DNA of 64,000 nt from Amphritea atlantica (GCF_018860855.1 NZ_JAHKQE010000020.1:150701-214700); one strand, 5' to 3'; shown: positions 36,403 through 46,111, numbered from the stretch's first letter. Made by a program: numbers and translations. Notes: a model not told the origin generated them from the letters alone.

Positions 36403-37326
36403 ATGGGACGCAGAAAAGCAGCACTCACCGGTCAACTGGCCGATATGGATCTTCGCTTACTCAAAGTATTTAAAGCCGTGGTTGAGTGTGGCGGCTTTAC
36501 CCCCGCAGAGATTCAATTGAATCTAGCCAACTCAACAATTTCTAATTACATCTCCGACTTAGAAAAACGTTTAGATATGCGTTTATGTGAACGAGGCCGC
36601 GCCGGATTCTCGCTGACCGAACAGGGCCAGACGGTGTATAGCGCAACCATGGAACTACTCAGCGCCATTGATCAATTCAAAAACACCATCAACCAAAGTC
36701 ACAACCGCATTCTCGGCGACCTTCACCTCGGTTTTGCCGAACATATGCTCGGCGCGCATAACTCCTCAATCCTCAAAACCTTAAATCTCTTCTCGGATAA
36801 AGCGCCTGATGTGAAAATCCGTATTAGCACTATGAGTTCTGATGATGTGATCTCGGCATTATTCAATCAACAGGTCGATATCGGCATCACCGTCACCAGT
36901 CAACCCTACCCCGAACTGACCACCATGAAGTTGTTCGATGAAGAGATGCAGCTCTACTGCTCCCAAGACCACCCTCTATTTGAGCGGACCGATGAGATTG
37001 ATCCCGCCGAGTTGCGCCAATACCGTTTTGTTGAATCCCCTAGACTGATGCCCGGTAGAGAGATACATCCCGACATGAAGCTCTGGAATAAACAGGCTAG
37101 AGCACACCACCAAGAAGCCCGGGCCACATTAATTCTCAGTGGCCACTATCTGGGCTTTCTGCCACGTCATTTGGTAAGCAATTGGCGACTCGAAAAAGAA
37201 CTTCGCCCGCTGCTTACCGAGCGTTATAGCTACACCAACACCTTTCGCGCGCTATGGCGTAAGCGGCAACAGAATCAACTCATCATTCAGCTATTTACCG
37301 ACTGCTTAGCCGCATCAACTATCTGA
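36403..37326 (+). CDS. LysR family transcriptional regulator (paralog 1)
   Basis: A 307-residue LysR-type regulator. The winged helix-turn-helix is near residues 18-75 (VVECGGFTPAEIQLNLANSTISN; LEKRLDMRLCERGRAGFSLT). The effector-binding domain is residues about 105-300, including SGHYLGFLPRHLV. It is divergent from gabD and the transaminase and probably activates them with a semialdehyde or amine as signal. It belongs to a subfamily with two further members in this window (40888 and 61659), all sharing a C-x-RGRAGF-x-LT wing and the S-G-x-Y-x-x-F-L-P motif. Its 3' end overlaps the Usp gene end by 12 bases. Confidence 0.92.
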   Translation: MGRRKAALTGQLADMDLRLLKVFKAVVECGGFTPAEIQLNLANSTISNYISDLEKRLDMRLCERGRAGFSLTEQGQTVYSATMELLSAIDQFKNTINQSHNRILGDLHLGFAEHMLGAHNSSILKTLNLFSDKAPDVKIRISTMSSDDVISALFNQQVDIGITVTSQPYPELTTMKLFDEEMQLYCSQDHPLFERTDEIDPAELRQYRFVESPRLMPGREIHPDMKLWNKQARAHHQEARATLILSGHYLGFLPRHLVSNWRLEKELRPLLTERYSYTNTFRALWRKRQQNQLIIQLFTDCLAASTI

Positions 37327-37755
37327 CTCGTCTGTACGGACAATAAACACGGAACAAGGCGCATGACGCACTACCCGTTCGGCATTAGAACCGATAAAGT
37401 AACTGCTGATCCCCGGCTTACGGGCCATCATGACAATCACATCGGAATTCATCTGCTTGGCAGTAGCCAAAATTTGATCATGCGCCGTGCCATCACGATA
37501 GAGGGATTTAACCTGAATATTATCAGGCAGGTCACTCAGTAAGTTTTCCATCGCTTCAAGGGCTTCTTTGCGATGCCCCTGATGCACACTTTTATCAAAT
37601 TGCGGATCACCGGCACCGTGAACAAAGCTCTGATCAACATAGAGCAGATTCAGCTGTGCAGGTTTTCCCTCTGCTAATTTCGTAGCAATCTGAGCTAACT
37701 CAACCACCTGCTCTTTATGCGACAGATCCAGCGGAATAAGAATATTTGTAAACAT
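37315..37755 (-). CDS. Universal stress protein, TeaD-like, TRAP-associated
   Basis: A 146-residue UspA-fold protein. The N-terminal strand and helix (FTNILIPLDLSHKEQVVELAQ) and the ATP-binding loop region near the end (ISSYFIGSNAERVVRHAPCSVFIVR) match the nucleotide-binding Usp class. It is the last gene of the TRAP operon, 9 bases after the large permease. In Halomonas the ectoine TRAP system has such a protein, TeaD, which binds ATP and damps uptake; a similar role is inferred here from position. It is a cytoplasmic protein. Confidence 0.9.
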   Translation of the reverse strand: MFTNILIPLDLSHKEQVVELAQIATKLAEGKPAQLNLLYVDQSFVHGAGDPQFDKSVHQGHRKEALEAMENLLSDLPDNIQVKSLYRDGTAHDQILATAKQMNSDVIVMMARKPGISSYFIGSNAERVVRHAPCSVFIVRTDESDS

Positions 37756-37764
37756 GTTGATACC

Positions 37765-39090
37765 TCACCCCATTACTAAATTAGGTAACCAAAGCACAAT
37801 CTCTGGAAACACCATGCAAATAATCAATACGGTTAAATTCAGCAGGATAAACGGCGTCACCGATTTATAAATTTCCGACATACCGATACCCGCAGGCGCG
37901 ATACCTTTAAGATAGAAAAGAGCAAAACCGTAGGGGGGCGTCTGAACGGCAATGAGAATATTTAGAATCATCAATACGCCAAACCAAATCGGGTCATAGC
38001 CCAGAGAAACAGCGATAGGCGTAAACAGTGGTGCGCACATCAATACAATGATGAACTCATCAATAATAAAGCCCAGTAACAGCATAATCAGCTGAAACAT
38101 AATGATGATCATAATAGGCGGTAGATCTAACTGCCCAGTGAAGTCGGCCACCATACTCTGCACTCCCATCAATAGATGAAAGTTACTGAAGACTGACGCA
38201 CCAAAAATAATCCACATCGCCACGCTGACCAAAGTCGCGGTCTGAAAGCCTGATTGTAAAAACATATCGACTTTAAAACGTTTAAACAGAATCGCCAGTA
38301 CAATTGCACCAACCACACCAATAGCTCCCGACTCGGTCGGTGTCGCTATGCCGGTAATGATGCTGCCTAAGACCGCTACAATGAGCAGCATAGAGCACAA
38401 ACCATCTCGGGCAATACGGAATTTAGCTTTACCTTCAAGCTTTACAATATCTTTGTTATCCATATCCCGTGGCGCACGCTCGGGAAACAGCCAACAGCTA
38501 ATAGCCACATAAAGCACCATCATCACCACCGTTAGCAATGCGGGCACCATCGCGCCTAAAAACATCCGACCAACTGAATTCTGCGTTGAAGCGGCAAACA
38601 TGATCATCGGAATACTGGGCGGAATCAGGATACCCAAACCACCACCGGCCATAATCACCCCAAGCGCTAAGCGTTGGTTATAGCCCCGCTCAAGCATCGG
38701 TCGTAGCGCAATACTACCGGACGTCATAATCCCTGCGCCGATAATGCCGACCATTGCCCCAATCATAGAGCAAACACCGATAACACTAATCGCCAATGAC
38801 CCTCTCACGCGACCAATCAGCATCTGGCTGAAGTTAAACATTGCATCGCCAATACCAGACTTCGTTAACAACTGCCCCATATAAATATAAAGGGGAATTG
38901 CTAACAGAATAAAACTGAAATAAGTCGACTCAAGCGTGGTTGGTATAACATTAAAAATGCCATCGCCCCAGGTCATATAACCCACGGCCATCGCAATACC
39001 ACCCAGTGACAAACCAACGGGGGCACCCAGTGCAAAAAACACCAAAATACATAACAGAAGAACTATGGTTAACAGCTCAATTCCCATCAT
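37765..39090 (-). CDS. dctM: TRAP transporter large permease, DctM family
   Basis: A 441-residue inner membrane protein with about 12 hydrophobic segments and the TRAP DctM landmarks (GLGILIPPSIPMIMFA; PTESGAIGVVGA; LGFIIDEFIIVLM; QTPPYGFALFYLKG). It forms the ion-coupled channel for solute delivered by the periplasmic binding protein. The frame opens at a TTG (39102), but the ATG at 39090 is preceded by GAGGAG within the end of the small permease gene, so the two are translationally coupled by overlap. Substrate: an organic acid or related solute, unknown. Confidence 0.93.
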   Translation of the reverse strand: MMGIELLTIVLLLCILVFFALGAPVGLSLGGIAMAVGYMTWGDGIFNVIPTTLESTYFSFILLAIPLYIYMGQLLTKSGIGDAMFNFSQMLIGRVRGSLAISVIGVCSMIGAMVGIIGAGIMTSGSIALRPMLERGYNQRLALGVIMAGGGLGILIPPSIPMIMFAASTQNSVGRMFLGAMVPALLTVVMMVLYVAISCWLFPERAPRDMDNKDIVKLEGKAKFRIARDGLCSMLLIVAVLGSIITGIATPTESGAIGVVGAIVLAILFKRFKVDMFLQSGFQTATLVSVAMWIIFGASVFSNFHLLMGVQSMVADFTGQLDLPPIMIIIMFQLIMLLLGFIIDEFIIVLMCAPLFTPIAVSLGYDPIWFGVLMILNILIAVQTPPYGFALFYLKGIAPAGIGMSEIYKSVTPFILLNLTVLIICMVFPEIVLWLPNLVMG

Positions 39091-39616
39091 TATTCTCCTC
39101 AATAAGCGCCTGACCAGTCAGAAGAAAATACAGCTCTGCCAACATATCTCTTACAAACTGGGCAATAAACAGACCACAGGCAACCATCATCATGACCCAG
39201 AAGTGAAACATTGGCGGAGCCCACTCACTCTGGCGGCGATAATCAAACTCAATCGCTTCTTCATACTTACCGATACTCATCATCACAATGATGACTAGGA
39301 AGAAAATAGCTAACGAAAACGAGATCAGATTAAATACACTGCGAGTTTTATGGGAAACTTTAAGATAAAGAATATCCACATTGATATGCGCACGCTGCTG
39401 TTGTGCATAAGCGCCACCTAAAGCGGCTAAATAACCAAACATAAACAACGATAGATCAAACGCCCAGACGGTTGGCTTACCCAACACGTAACGAGAGAAA
39501 ACTTCGAAGGCGACAACCAAAGCCAACACCGGCATGATAAACGCCGCCGCTCGGCCTGCTTGCCGTACTATCCAATCGATAGACAGACAAAAATTTATCA
39601 GTATTGTTTTAAGCAT
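39077..39616 (-). CDS. dctQ: TRAP transporter small permease, DctQ family
   Basis: A 179-residue membrane protein with four hydrophobic segments, as expected for the small TRAP subunit (PVLALVVAFEVFSRYVLGKPTVWAFDLSLFMFG is the first pair; the typical YVLGKPTVWA motif is visible). It overlaps the large permease gene by 14 bases. A stem-loop between it and the binding-protein gene likely gives lower expression than that gene. Confidence 0.9.
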   Translation of the reverse strand: MLKTILINFCLSIDWIVRQAGRAAAFIMPVLALVVAFEVFSRYVLGKPTVWAFDLSLFMFGYLAALGGAYAQQQRAHINVDILYLKVSHKTRSVFNLISFSLAIFFLVIIVMMSIGKYEEAIEFDYRRQSEWAPPMFHFWVMMMVACGLFIAQFVRDMLAELYFLLTGQALIEENNDGN

Positions 39617-39633
39617 GAAAATACCTGCAACAA

Positions 39634-39657
39634 AAAAGGGGCGCGATTGCCCCTTTT
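39634..39657 (-). terminator. Stem-loop between TRAP binding-protein and permease genes
   Basis: A perfect 9-base stem (AAAAGGGGC / GCCCCTTTT) with a 6-base loop and a following T-run on the minus strand lies between the dctP stop at 39675 and the dctQ start. It looks like an attenuator or mRNA-stabilising stem giving an excess of binding protein over permease. Confidence 0.78.
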
Positions 39658-39674
39658 AACTTATTCAAAATGCC

Positions 39675-40691
39675 TTACTTGCGGGTTGCACGCAGGATAT
39701 CGATCAGCTCTTTGCTGTACTTATCCTTTGCCGCATATTCATCCCACAAACCGGCACCGGCTTCAGTCCAGGCTGCTTTGTCAGCTTCACTTGGCTCAGG
39801 GCTCCATTTGAGACCTTTCGCTTCCATCTCAGTAACCGCTTCAGATTCCCATTGACGAGACAGACGCAGTTGATCAGCAGCATGTTGCTCTGTTGCTTTA
39901 CGCACAACAGCCTGCAGATCTTCTGGTAGTTTTTTCCAAGCATTACGGTTAACAACAATTGGCAACACTTGAGCACCGGCTAACGGCAAGCGATACATGT
40001 ACTTAGCCACCTCAACATGGTTACCATCACGGTGATCGATCATGTTACTACCGATAGAACCATCGATAACACCGGTGGCCAATGAGGTGTATATCTCACT
40101 CCAAGCGAGTGATACAGGTGATGCACCCAAGTTACGCAGGAATTTACCATAAGCACCCGGTGCACGAATTTTAAGGCCTTTAAAGTCGGCTACCGATTTA
40201 ATTTCGCGCTTAGTTAAAACATATACAGGTGGCTGAATGTAAGGTTCAAGCCATACCAGTCCTTGAGAACCGTAGGCTTTAGTCAGCACTTTATCCCAAC
40301 CTTTATCGTGGAACAGTGACTGCAGTTCAGCAGGATCATCCGTACCACCGGGCAGACCGATTTCAACCACACCGGCAGGCAACTCACCAGCATGCATAGA
40401 CTGGAACGGTGCACCCATGGTGATCAGGCCGGACTTAACCGCCCCCAACAGACCGCTAGTGCCAACACCTTCGCCGGAGTAAAGTACCTGAACCTTAATA
40501 CGCCCTTCAGAGCCTGTTTCGATATTCTTCGCTAGACTCTCATAAACATCACCAAAAGCGGTGCCACGACCATAAAGGTTACTAAAGCGCCAGTTATACT
40601 CTGCAGCGGAGACATCAGCAGCAAGCGTGCTAAGACCTAGCGTAACCGCTAAAGCCGATGTCGATAGTGCTTTCTTAAGGTTTTTAATCAT
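39675..40691 (-). CDS. dctP: TRAP transporter substrate-binding protein, DctP family
   Basis: A 338-residue periplasmic solute receptor. A signal peptide covers residues 1-29 (LALTLG-type core, cleavage after VSAA). The DctP fold is shown by YNWRFSNLYGRGTAFGDVYESLAKNIETGSEGRIKVQV at the start and the ligand-pocket segment KGLKIRAPGAYGKFLRNLGASPVSLAWSEIYTSLATGVIDG near 165-205, with the conserved Arg that salt-bridges carboxylate ligands (KIRAPG). It is followed by the permeases and a Usp protein. A divergent LysR paralog 196 bases upstream is the likely regulator. The ligand is unknown. Confidence 0.92.
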   Translation of the reverse strand: MIKNLKKALSTSALAVTLGLSTLAADVSAAEYNWRFSNLYGRGTAFGDVYESLAKNIETGSEGRIKVQVLYSGEGVGTSGLLGAVKSGLITMGAPFQSMHAGELPAGVVEIGLPGGTDDPAELQSLFHDKGWDKVLTKAYGSQGLVWLEPYIQPPVYVLTKREIKSVADFKGLKIRAPGAYGKFLRNLGASPVSLAWSEIYTSLATGVIDGSIGSNMIDHRDGNHVEVAKYMYRLPLAGAQVLPIVVNRNAWKKLPEDLQAVVRKATEQHAADQLRLSRQWESEAVTEMEAKGLKWSPEPSEADKAAWTEAGAGLWDEYAAKDKYSKELIDILRATRK

Positions 40692-40789
40692 TATTGACCC
40701 TTATGCTCAAATATTTATGTCACGCATTAAACGTTTTGTGGCGCCATTTTCACAAATTACGAGCATAGAATAAATCATAAAAATCCCAC

Positions 40790-40817
40790 CTTTACGTTGA
40801 ATTTTCTTTACGTAAAG
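40790..40817. promoter_or_regulatory. Repeated CTTTACGT sites in the dctP-LysR divergent promoter
   Basis: CTTTACGT occurs at 40790-40797 and again at 40806-40813, where it is part of the perfect palindrome CTTTACGTAAAG (40806-40817). The 16-base spacing and the position between divergent dctP and LysR genes suggest a LysR binding site. The flanking 40692-40887 region has no gene. Confidence 0.6.
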
Positions 40818-40887
40818 CCTAGTATTAAATATAAGAAACAAAACCCAAATAAGATCAACTCAGCTGAACCTCGGTAAAATAACGAAC

Positions 40888-41826
40888 ATGACGAAATTTG
40901 CACTTGGACAGCTCGGCGATATTGAAATCAAACAACTCAAAATCTTTAAATCAGTGGTTGAGTGTGGTGGGTTTTCCGCCGCAGAAGCCGTGCTCAATAT
41001 CAGCCGTCCAACGATTAGCAACCACATTGCAGCCCTTGAAAAACGCCTCAATATCACGCTGTGTAAACGGGGCCGAGCCGGTTTTAGTCTAACGTCTGAA
41101 GGTAAAGTCGTTTTTGATCAAACCACGCTCCTACTCCATAACTTAGAACAATTCAGAAGCACCATTAACAATCTCGGTGATCATCCGGCAGGAAGACTCA
41201 AAATAGCCCTAAGTGACACTTTCAGCACAGACCCACGTTTTAAGCTGGCTGAAATATTTCGTCACTTTTATCATCAAGCCCCGGATGTCGAACTTGAGGT
41301 CGAAGTCGATCACATGAGAATCATGGAAAAGCTCGTACTCAATAATCAACTCGACATTGCCATGATCCCCTACCACCGAAAGTTTGAAGGACTTAACTAC
41401 ATCCACCTCTTTACCGATGAAAACTACGTTTATTGCGGTAAAGACCACCCCTTGTTCACACTCCCTGAAGAACAGATAACAGAACAGGTTATCAACGGTT
41501 ATAAACTCATTCATGCGGGACTCAAGCCTCATGAAGAGGTTTACCATCAACTCGCGCAGATGAATCTTGCGGGAGCGTCTTATCACTATGAATCGCGGAT
41601 CGCGATGGTTCTTTCCGGCTGTTATATCAGCTTTCTGCCAGAAAATGTTGCGCAACCCTATATTGAACAGGGCCTGTTAAAAGCGGTGGCGAAAAAGAGT
41701 AAACATTTTCGTCTAGGCGTGGCCGTTATTACCAAAAAATCGGCTCAACCAAACCGTGCCAGAGACATGTTCCTGCACGCCATCAGAATGATTCACCAAG
41801 ACACAGAAAACCCACCACCTTACTAA
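40888..41826 (+). CDS. LysR family transcriptional regulator (paralog 2)
   Basis: A 312-residue LysR regulator with helix-turn-helix near residues 15-70 (VVECGGFSAAEAVLNISRPTISN; LEKRLNITLCKRGRAGFSLT) and effector domain after residue 100, with SGCYISFLPENVA. It is divergent from the TRAP operon and likely controls it. It is a paralog of the regulators at 36403 and 61659. The ribosome site is weak. Confidence 0.92.
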   Translation: MTKFALGQLGDIEIKQLKIFKSVVECGGFSAAEAVLNISRPTISNHIAALEKRLNITLCKRGRAGFSLTSEGKVVFDQTTLLLHNLEQFRSTINNLGDHPAGRLKIALSDTFSTDPRFKLAEIFRHFYHQAPDVELEVEVDHMRIMEKLVLNNQLDIAMIPYHRKFEGLNYIHLFTDENYVYCGKDHPLFTLPEEQITEQVINGYKLIHAGLKPHEEVYHQLAQMNLAGASYHYESRIAMVLSGCYISFLPENVAQPYIEQGLLKAVAKKSKHFRLGVAVITKKSAQPNRARDMFLHAIRMIHQDTENPPPY

Positions 41827-41997
41827 CGCTCCTCTAACTTGTTCTGCCCCATCACCAGCTATCTATCCCCTGATAGGTATAGCGTACCGCCCCCGTAAAC
41901 AATTATGGTAGATCCTTAATCAAAGCTGAGGCTGCATTGGCATGTCCTTAGTTATATCAGCAATACCCTCACTGGGTCCGTAATACAGGGTTTCTCT

Positions 41998-43281
41998 ATG
42001 GCAGCTCCATCACACACCACGTCATACTATGCCGCTTCAGCAAACGACAAAGCGTTTCGGGCACCATTGAATAATCATATCAGTGCCGATATCTGTGTTA
42101 TCGGCGCGGGTTTCACCGGCATGTCATCGGCCTTACATCTCGCTGAACAGGGCTTCAACGTTGTCGTTTTAGAAGCCAGCCGTATCGGCTTTGGTGCATC
42201 CGGTCGCAACGGTGGCCAGATTGTTCATAGCTATAGCCGTGATATAGATTTTATTGAAAAAAATTATGGCCATGACACCGGCCGTGAGATGGGCAAGATG
42301 GCCTTTGAGGGCGGACAGATCATCCGTCGGCTGGTACAGCAGTATCAGATCGACTGCGACCTTAAAGATGGCGGTGTGTTTGCAGCCTGCAATAGCAAAC
42401 AGCTGCAAGAGATGGAACATAAAAAAGCCCTCTGGGAAGCCCATGGGCATACACAACTGGAAATGCTGACCGCTGACAGCATCCGTGACCATGTTGGCTC
42501 AAGCCGTTATGAAGGCGGTTTACTGGATAAGAGTGGCGGCCATTTCCATCCGCTTAATCTCGTACTCGGGGAAGCCGCGGCGCTAGAGAGCCTAGGTGGT
42601 GTGATCTACGAAGACTCCGCGGTTACCCGTGTCGAGGAAGGCGATAAAGCCGTCATTCATACGGAAAAAGGCTCGGTAACAGCCGACTTTGTGATTGTCG
42701 CTGGCAACGCTTACCTCGGTGGTTTAATTCCTAAATTAGAGCAAAAAGCGATGCCTTGTGGTACTCAGGTCATTACCACTGAGCCCCTGAGCGAAGCTCA
42801 ACAACGCGAACTGTTACCACAAGACAACTGCGTTGAAGATTGTAATTACCTGTTGGATTATTTCCGCTTATCCGGTGATGGCCGACTGATCTATGGCGGT
42901 GGTGTCACCTATGGTGCTCGCGAGCCGGATAAGATCGAATCATTGATCGTTCCTAACATGCTGAAAACCTTCCCTCAGCTGAAAGGTGTTAAGGTCGATT
43001 ATGCTTGGACCGGTAACTTCCTCCTGACCTTAATGCGCCTGCCTCAGTTTGGCCGTATCGGCAAGAACATCTACTACGCACAGGGCTACAGCGGCCACGG
43101 TGTCACCAGTTCGCACCTGGCGGGCAAAGTGCTTTGTGATGCTATTAAAGGCCAATCAGAACGCTTCGATATTTTTGCCGGTCTGCCACAATACCCCTTC
43201 CCCGGTGGACGGGCACTACGCATCCCTTATACCGCTATGGGCGCTTGGTATTACAACCTACGTGACAAACTGGGAATCTGA
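41998..43281 (+). CDS. PuuB-like gamma-glutamylputrescine oxidase (FAD)
   Basis: A 427-residue DAO-superfamily flavoenzyme, the length of PuuB. The FAD motif is ADICVIGAGFTGMSSALHLAE near residues 30-50, followed by ASRIGFGASGRNGGQIVHSYS, a hallmark of PuuB/OrdL-type oxidases. GGGVTYGA near 300 and AQGYSGHGVTSSHLAG near 360 complete the pattern. It would oxidise gamma-glutamylputrescine or a related amine in polyamine breakdown, feeding GABA to the transaminase/GabD operon 5 kb away. No glutamylputrescine synthetase is in the window, so the exact substrate is open. Confidence 0.86.
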   Translation: MAAPSHTTSYYAASANDKAFRAPLNNHISADICVIGAGFTGMSSALHLAEQGFNVVVLEASRIGFGASGRNGGQIVHSYSRDIDFIEKNYGHDTGREMGKMAFEGGQIIRRLVQQYQIDCDLKDGGVFAACNSKQLQEMEHKKALWEAHGHTQLEMLTADSIRDHVGSSRYEGGLLDKSGGHFHPLNLVLGEAAALESLGGVIYEDSAVTRVEEGDKAVIHTEKGSVTADFVIVAGNAYLGGLIPKLEQKAMPCGTQVITTEPLSEAQQRELLPQDNCVEDCNYLLDYFRLSGDGRLIYGGGVTYGAREPDKIESLIVPNMLKTFPQLKGVKVDYAWTGNFLLTLMRLPQFGRIGKNIYYAQGYSGHGVTSSHLAGKVLCDAIKGQSERFDIFAGLPQYPFPGGRALRIPYTAMGAWYYNLRDKLGI

Positions 43282-43292
43282 TCCCACGTAAG

Positions 43293-43326
43293 CAGAGGTC
43301 TCAAGCTCCTATTGAAACCTCTGTTT
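43293..43326 (+). terminator. Stem-loop after the PuuB-like gene
   Basis: CAGAGGT (43293-43299) pairs with ACCTCTG (43317-43323), with partial pairing extending inward, followed by TTT. It starts 12 bases past the stop. The remaining bases to the nhaC-like start hold no gene that I can see. Confidence 0.6.
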
Positions 43327-43542
43327 AAACACTTGCACGTAATATTGCCATCATACCGACGTGTATGAGTGCTACAGCTGAATGACACAAAGGTTCTCGT
43401 CGGGTGAGGCGGTCAATCCTTGATCGGTTATCTCAGCATATTCCCATACAGCGATGCCTCGCAAAATACTGTATGACAGCTATTGGTCACACGTTGCAAC
43501 AAGACATATACGATACATTTATAACGATAAAAAAGGTGCTAT

Positions 43543-45045
43543 ATGAGTACTGAGATCGCCCAAGCGAACATCATTAACAACCCCGAATTTCATCTCAAAA
43601 CCCGAAGCCCACAGAAATGGCTGATTTTCTTTGCCGCAATCATGGCTTTTTTCACCTACCTCTCGACCCAACATGTCGATGGTGAATCCTATGGTTTTTA
43701 CAGCCTATTACCTGCCATTCTGATTCTCTGCGTGGCCGTGATTACCAAAAAACCATTAGAATCTATTTTTGCCGGAATTATCGCCGGATTACTCCTGCTG
43801 GATCCCACCCATATCGTTAGCGGGCTCGGCGACTTATCGATGTCGGTGGTGATGGATGAGACTATCGCTTGGATTGTCTTGGTATGCGGCATGATGGGCG
43901 GTCTGATCAATATGTTAGAACGGGGCGGCAGCGTACTCAGCTTTGGCGAGATACTCGCCAAACGAATTACCACTAAACGCGGTACTATGCTGACGACCTG
44001 TACATTGGGCATCATGGTGTTTATCGATGATTATCTGAACTCTCTTGCGGTATCGGCATCGATGAAAAACCTAACCGATCGCTATAAAATCTCCCGTGAA
44101 AAACTGGCCTTTCTGGTCGACTCTACCGCAGCACCGGTCTGCATTCTGGTACCGGTTTCAACTTGGGCCGTTTACTTCGCCGCCCTACTAGAAGAAAACG
44201 GAGCGGTTGCCGAGGGCAAAGGGATGTCCCTCTATATCGAATCGATTCCTTATATGGTTTACGGCTGGGCCGCGTTACTGGTTGTTTTTTTAGTCGCGAT
44301 GGGTGTGCTCGGCGATTTCGGTGAGATGAAAAAAGCGGAACAACGTGCCCAAGCCGGTCAACCCATTCCCGATGGTATTCAGCAAGATGGCTTCGATACC
44401 TCCGCCTTAAAAAAGACTACTCCCGTCATCGGTTTGCTCAATTTCTTACTCCCCATGACGGTGTTGGTGGCTGCCAGTGTTTATTACGGTATCGATCTAT
44501 TACTCGGTGCGCTAGTGGCATCAATGTTCACCATGGTGCTGTATTTCTGGCAGCGCTTGCTGTCATTTGATCAGCTAGTCAACTCCATGCTCGACGGCTT
44601 TAAAGTGATGCTGCACCCTATCGCGGTGGTGTGCGCCGGTTTCATGGTGAAAGAGATCAATGATCAGCTCGGCATGACCCCCTATATCATCGATTCTCTG
44701 ACGCCCTACCTATCAAAAGAGATGTTGCCCGCACTCGTGTTTGCCTCTATGGCGATGGTTGTGTTTGCCACCGGTTCGAGCTGGGGAGTTTTTGTCGTTT
44801 CGCTACCCATCGTTATTCCCATGGCAATTAGCATGGATATGTCGATGCCACTCACCGTAGGCGCGCTACTCTCCGCCTCGGCCTTTGGTAGTCACGCCTG
44901 TTTTTTCAGTGACTCTACCGTACTCTCCTCTCAAGGATCCGGTTGTACGCCGATGCAACACGCGTTAACCCAGATCCCCTATGCACTGATTGGCGCGGCA
45001 ATGGCTTTTCTATCCTTGGTCGCCCTAGGGTTTATGCTCGCCTAA
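43543..45045 (+). CDS. Na+/H+ antiporter NhaC-family protein
   Basis: A 500-residue inner membrane protein with about 12 hydrophobic segments and NhaC-family landmarks: FIDDYLNSLAVSASMKNLTDRYKISREKLAFLVDSTAAPVCILVPVSTW-type region near residues 163-210 (only key motifs FIDDYLNSL and DSTAAPVC cited), and SAFGSHACFFSDSTVLSS near 446-463. Members exchange Na+ for H+ or take up amino-compounds with Na+. Located after a PuuB-like amine oxidase and separated from it by a terminator-like stem, it may instead import a catabolised amine. AAGGTG precedes the ATG. Confidence 0.9.
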   Translation: MSTEIAQANIINNPEFHLKTRSPQKWLIFFAAIMAFFTYLSTQHVDGESYGFYSLLPAILILCVAVITKKPLESIFAGIIAGLLLLDPTHIVSGLGDLSMSVVMDETIAWIVLVCGMMGGLINMLERGGSVLSFGEILAKRITTKRGTMLTTCTLGIMVFIDDYLNSLAVSASMKNLTDRYKISREKLAFLVDSTAAPVCILVPVSTWAVYFAALLEENGAVAEGKGMSLYIESIPYMVYGWAALLVVFLVAMGVLGDFGEMKKAEQRAQAGQPIPDGIQQDGFDTSALKKTTPVIGLLNFLLPMTVLVAASVYYGIDLLLGALVASMFTMVLYFWQRLLSFDQLVNSMLDGFKVMLHPIAVVCAGFMVKEINDQLGMTPYIIDSLTPYLSKEMLPALVFASMAMVVFATGSSWGVFVVSLPIVIPMAISMDMSMPLTVGALLSASAFGSHACFFSDSTVLSSQGSGCTPMQHALTQIPYALIGAAMAFLSLVALGFMLA

Positions 45046-45077
45046 ACAATGGCACCATTAAATAGCAGTATATAAAC

Positions 45078-45097
45078 ATGGAGGCCTCGGTCTCCAT
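45078..45097 (+). terminator. Weak stem-loop after the NhaC-family gene
   Basis: ATGGAG and CTCCAT are separated by 8 bases and followed by a short TTTA. It is placed 33 bases past the stop. It is a weak terminator at best. Confidence 0.35.
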
Positions 45098-45145
45098 TTA
45101 AGTGTCAACCGAAACGCTGCACCACTATATTGACAAGGATTTCCA

Positions 45146-46111
45146 ATGCTTATTCGATCATCACGTACAGCGCAGCTGCTACTACTGTTAGTCTGTTTTA
45201 TCTGGGGCGCTGAATTTGTACTGATCGATCTCGCCATAGAAGAGATACCCACTCATACCTTTAATGCCATCCGTTTTCTATTAGCGGGAGTATCGCTGAT
45301 TCCCCTGCTTTGGTTTAACCGGCAACAACTCATCAACATCCGCTGGTTACCACTCTGTGGGGCCAGTGCCCTGCTTGGTTTTTTACTCTTTATCAGCTTC
45401 TACGCCCAGACAGAGGGGATGCATTACACCTCGGTATCCAATGCGGGCTTTATCACAGGGTTGAACGTGCCCTTAGTTCCCTTATTGGGCTTTCTGCTGT
45501 TTCGCATCAAGGCCTCCATGGCTGTGTGGATCGGTATGATTATCGCTACGGCGGGGCTTTATCTGTTAACCATGGGTGATAAATTGGAGTTCAATCAAGG
45601 TGATACGCTGGTACTGGTATGTGCCTTTGGCTTTGCCGTTCATATCTTGCTAACCGGCCGCTTTGTTGATTCGCTGCCGGTGATCCCCTTGAGTATCCTG
45701 CAGTTACTCGCCGTAGCACTGTATAGCAGCATTGCCGCTTGGGTTAGCCCTGAGCCTGCATTTTATCATTCAGGTACAACGCCCCTGAGTTGGCAGGATC
45801 TGGCGACGAACCCTCTCATTATCAGTGCGGTGCTGATTACCGGCCTTCTGGGCACCGCCTATGCCTACTGGGCACAATCTGCCTGTCAGCAGATACTCGC
45901 GTCTCATCAGGTGGCGCTGATCTTTGCCACCGAACCGGTATTTGCCTGCCTCTCCGCCTGGTTATTCTTGAATGAACAACTCGGCACACTGGGGTTGATC
46001 GGTGCGGGCATGATTATTGCCGCGATGCTGATCTCTGAACTCGGTGATCGCCGAGGTCGTGTAACGTTAGAGCCGCTCGATCAAAGTACCTCGATAGCAC
46101 CAAAATCATAA
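45146..46111 (+). CDS. EamA/DMT-family transporter
   Basis: A 321-residue membrane protein with ten hydrophobic segments in two EamA repeats (FIWGAEFVLIDLAIEEIPTHTFNAIRFLLAG at the start; TEPVFACLSAWLFLNEQLG near residue 270). It is a predicted exporter of amino acids or other small metabolites. AAGGA precedes the ATG. It lies 100 bases after the NhaC-family gene on the same strand and may share its transcript. The substrate is unknown. It is a distant relative of the exporter at 5632-6522. Confidence 0.9.
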   Translation: MLIRSSRTAQLLLLLVCFIWGAEFVLIDLAIEEIPTHTFNAIRFLLAGVSLIPLLWFNRQQLINIRWLPLCGASALLGFLLFISFYAQTEGMHYTSVSNAGFITGLNVPLVPLLGFLLFRIKASMAVWIGMIIATAGLYLLTMGDKLEFNQGDTLVLVCAFGFAVHILLTGRFVDSLPVIPLSILQLLAVALYSSIAAWVSPEPAFYHSGTTPLSWQDLATNPLIISAVLITGLLGTAYAYWAQSACQQILASHQVALIFATEPVFACLSAWLFLNEQLGTLGLIGAGMIIAAMLISELGDRRGRVTLEPLDQSTSIAPKS

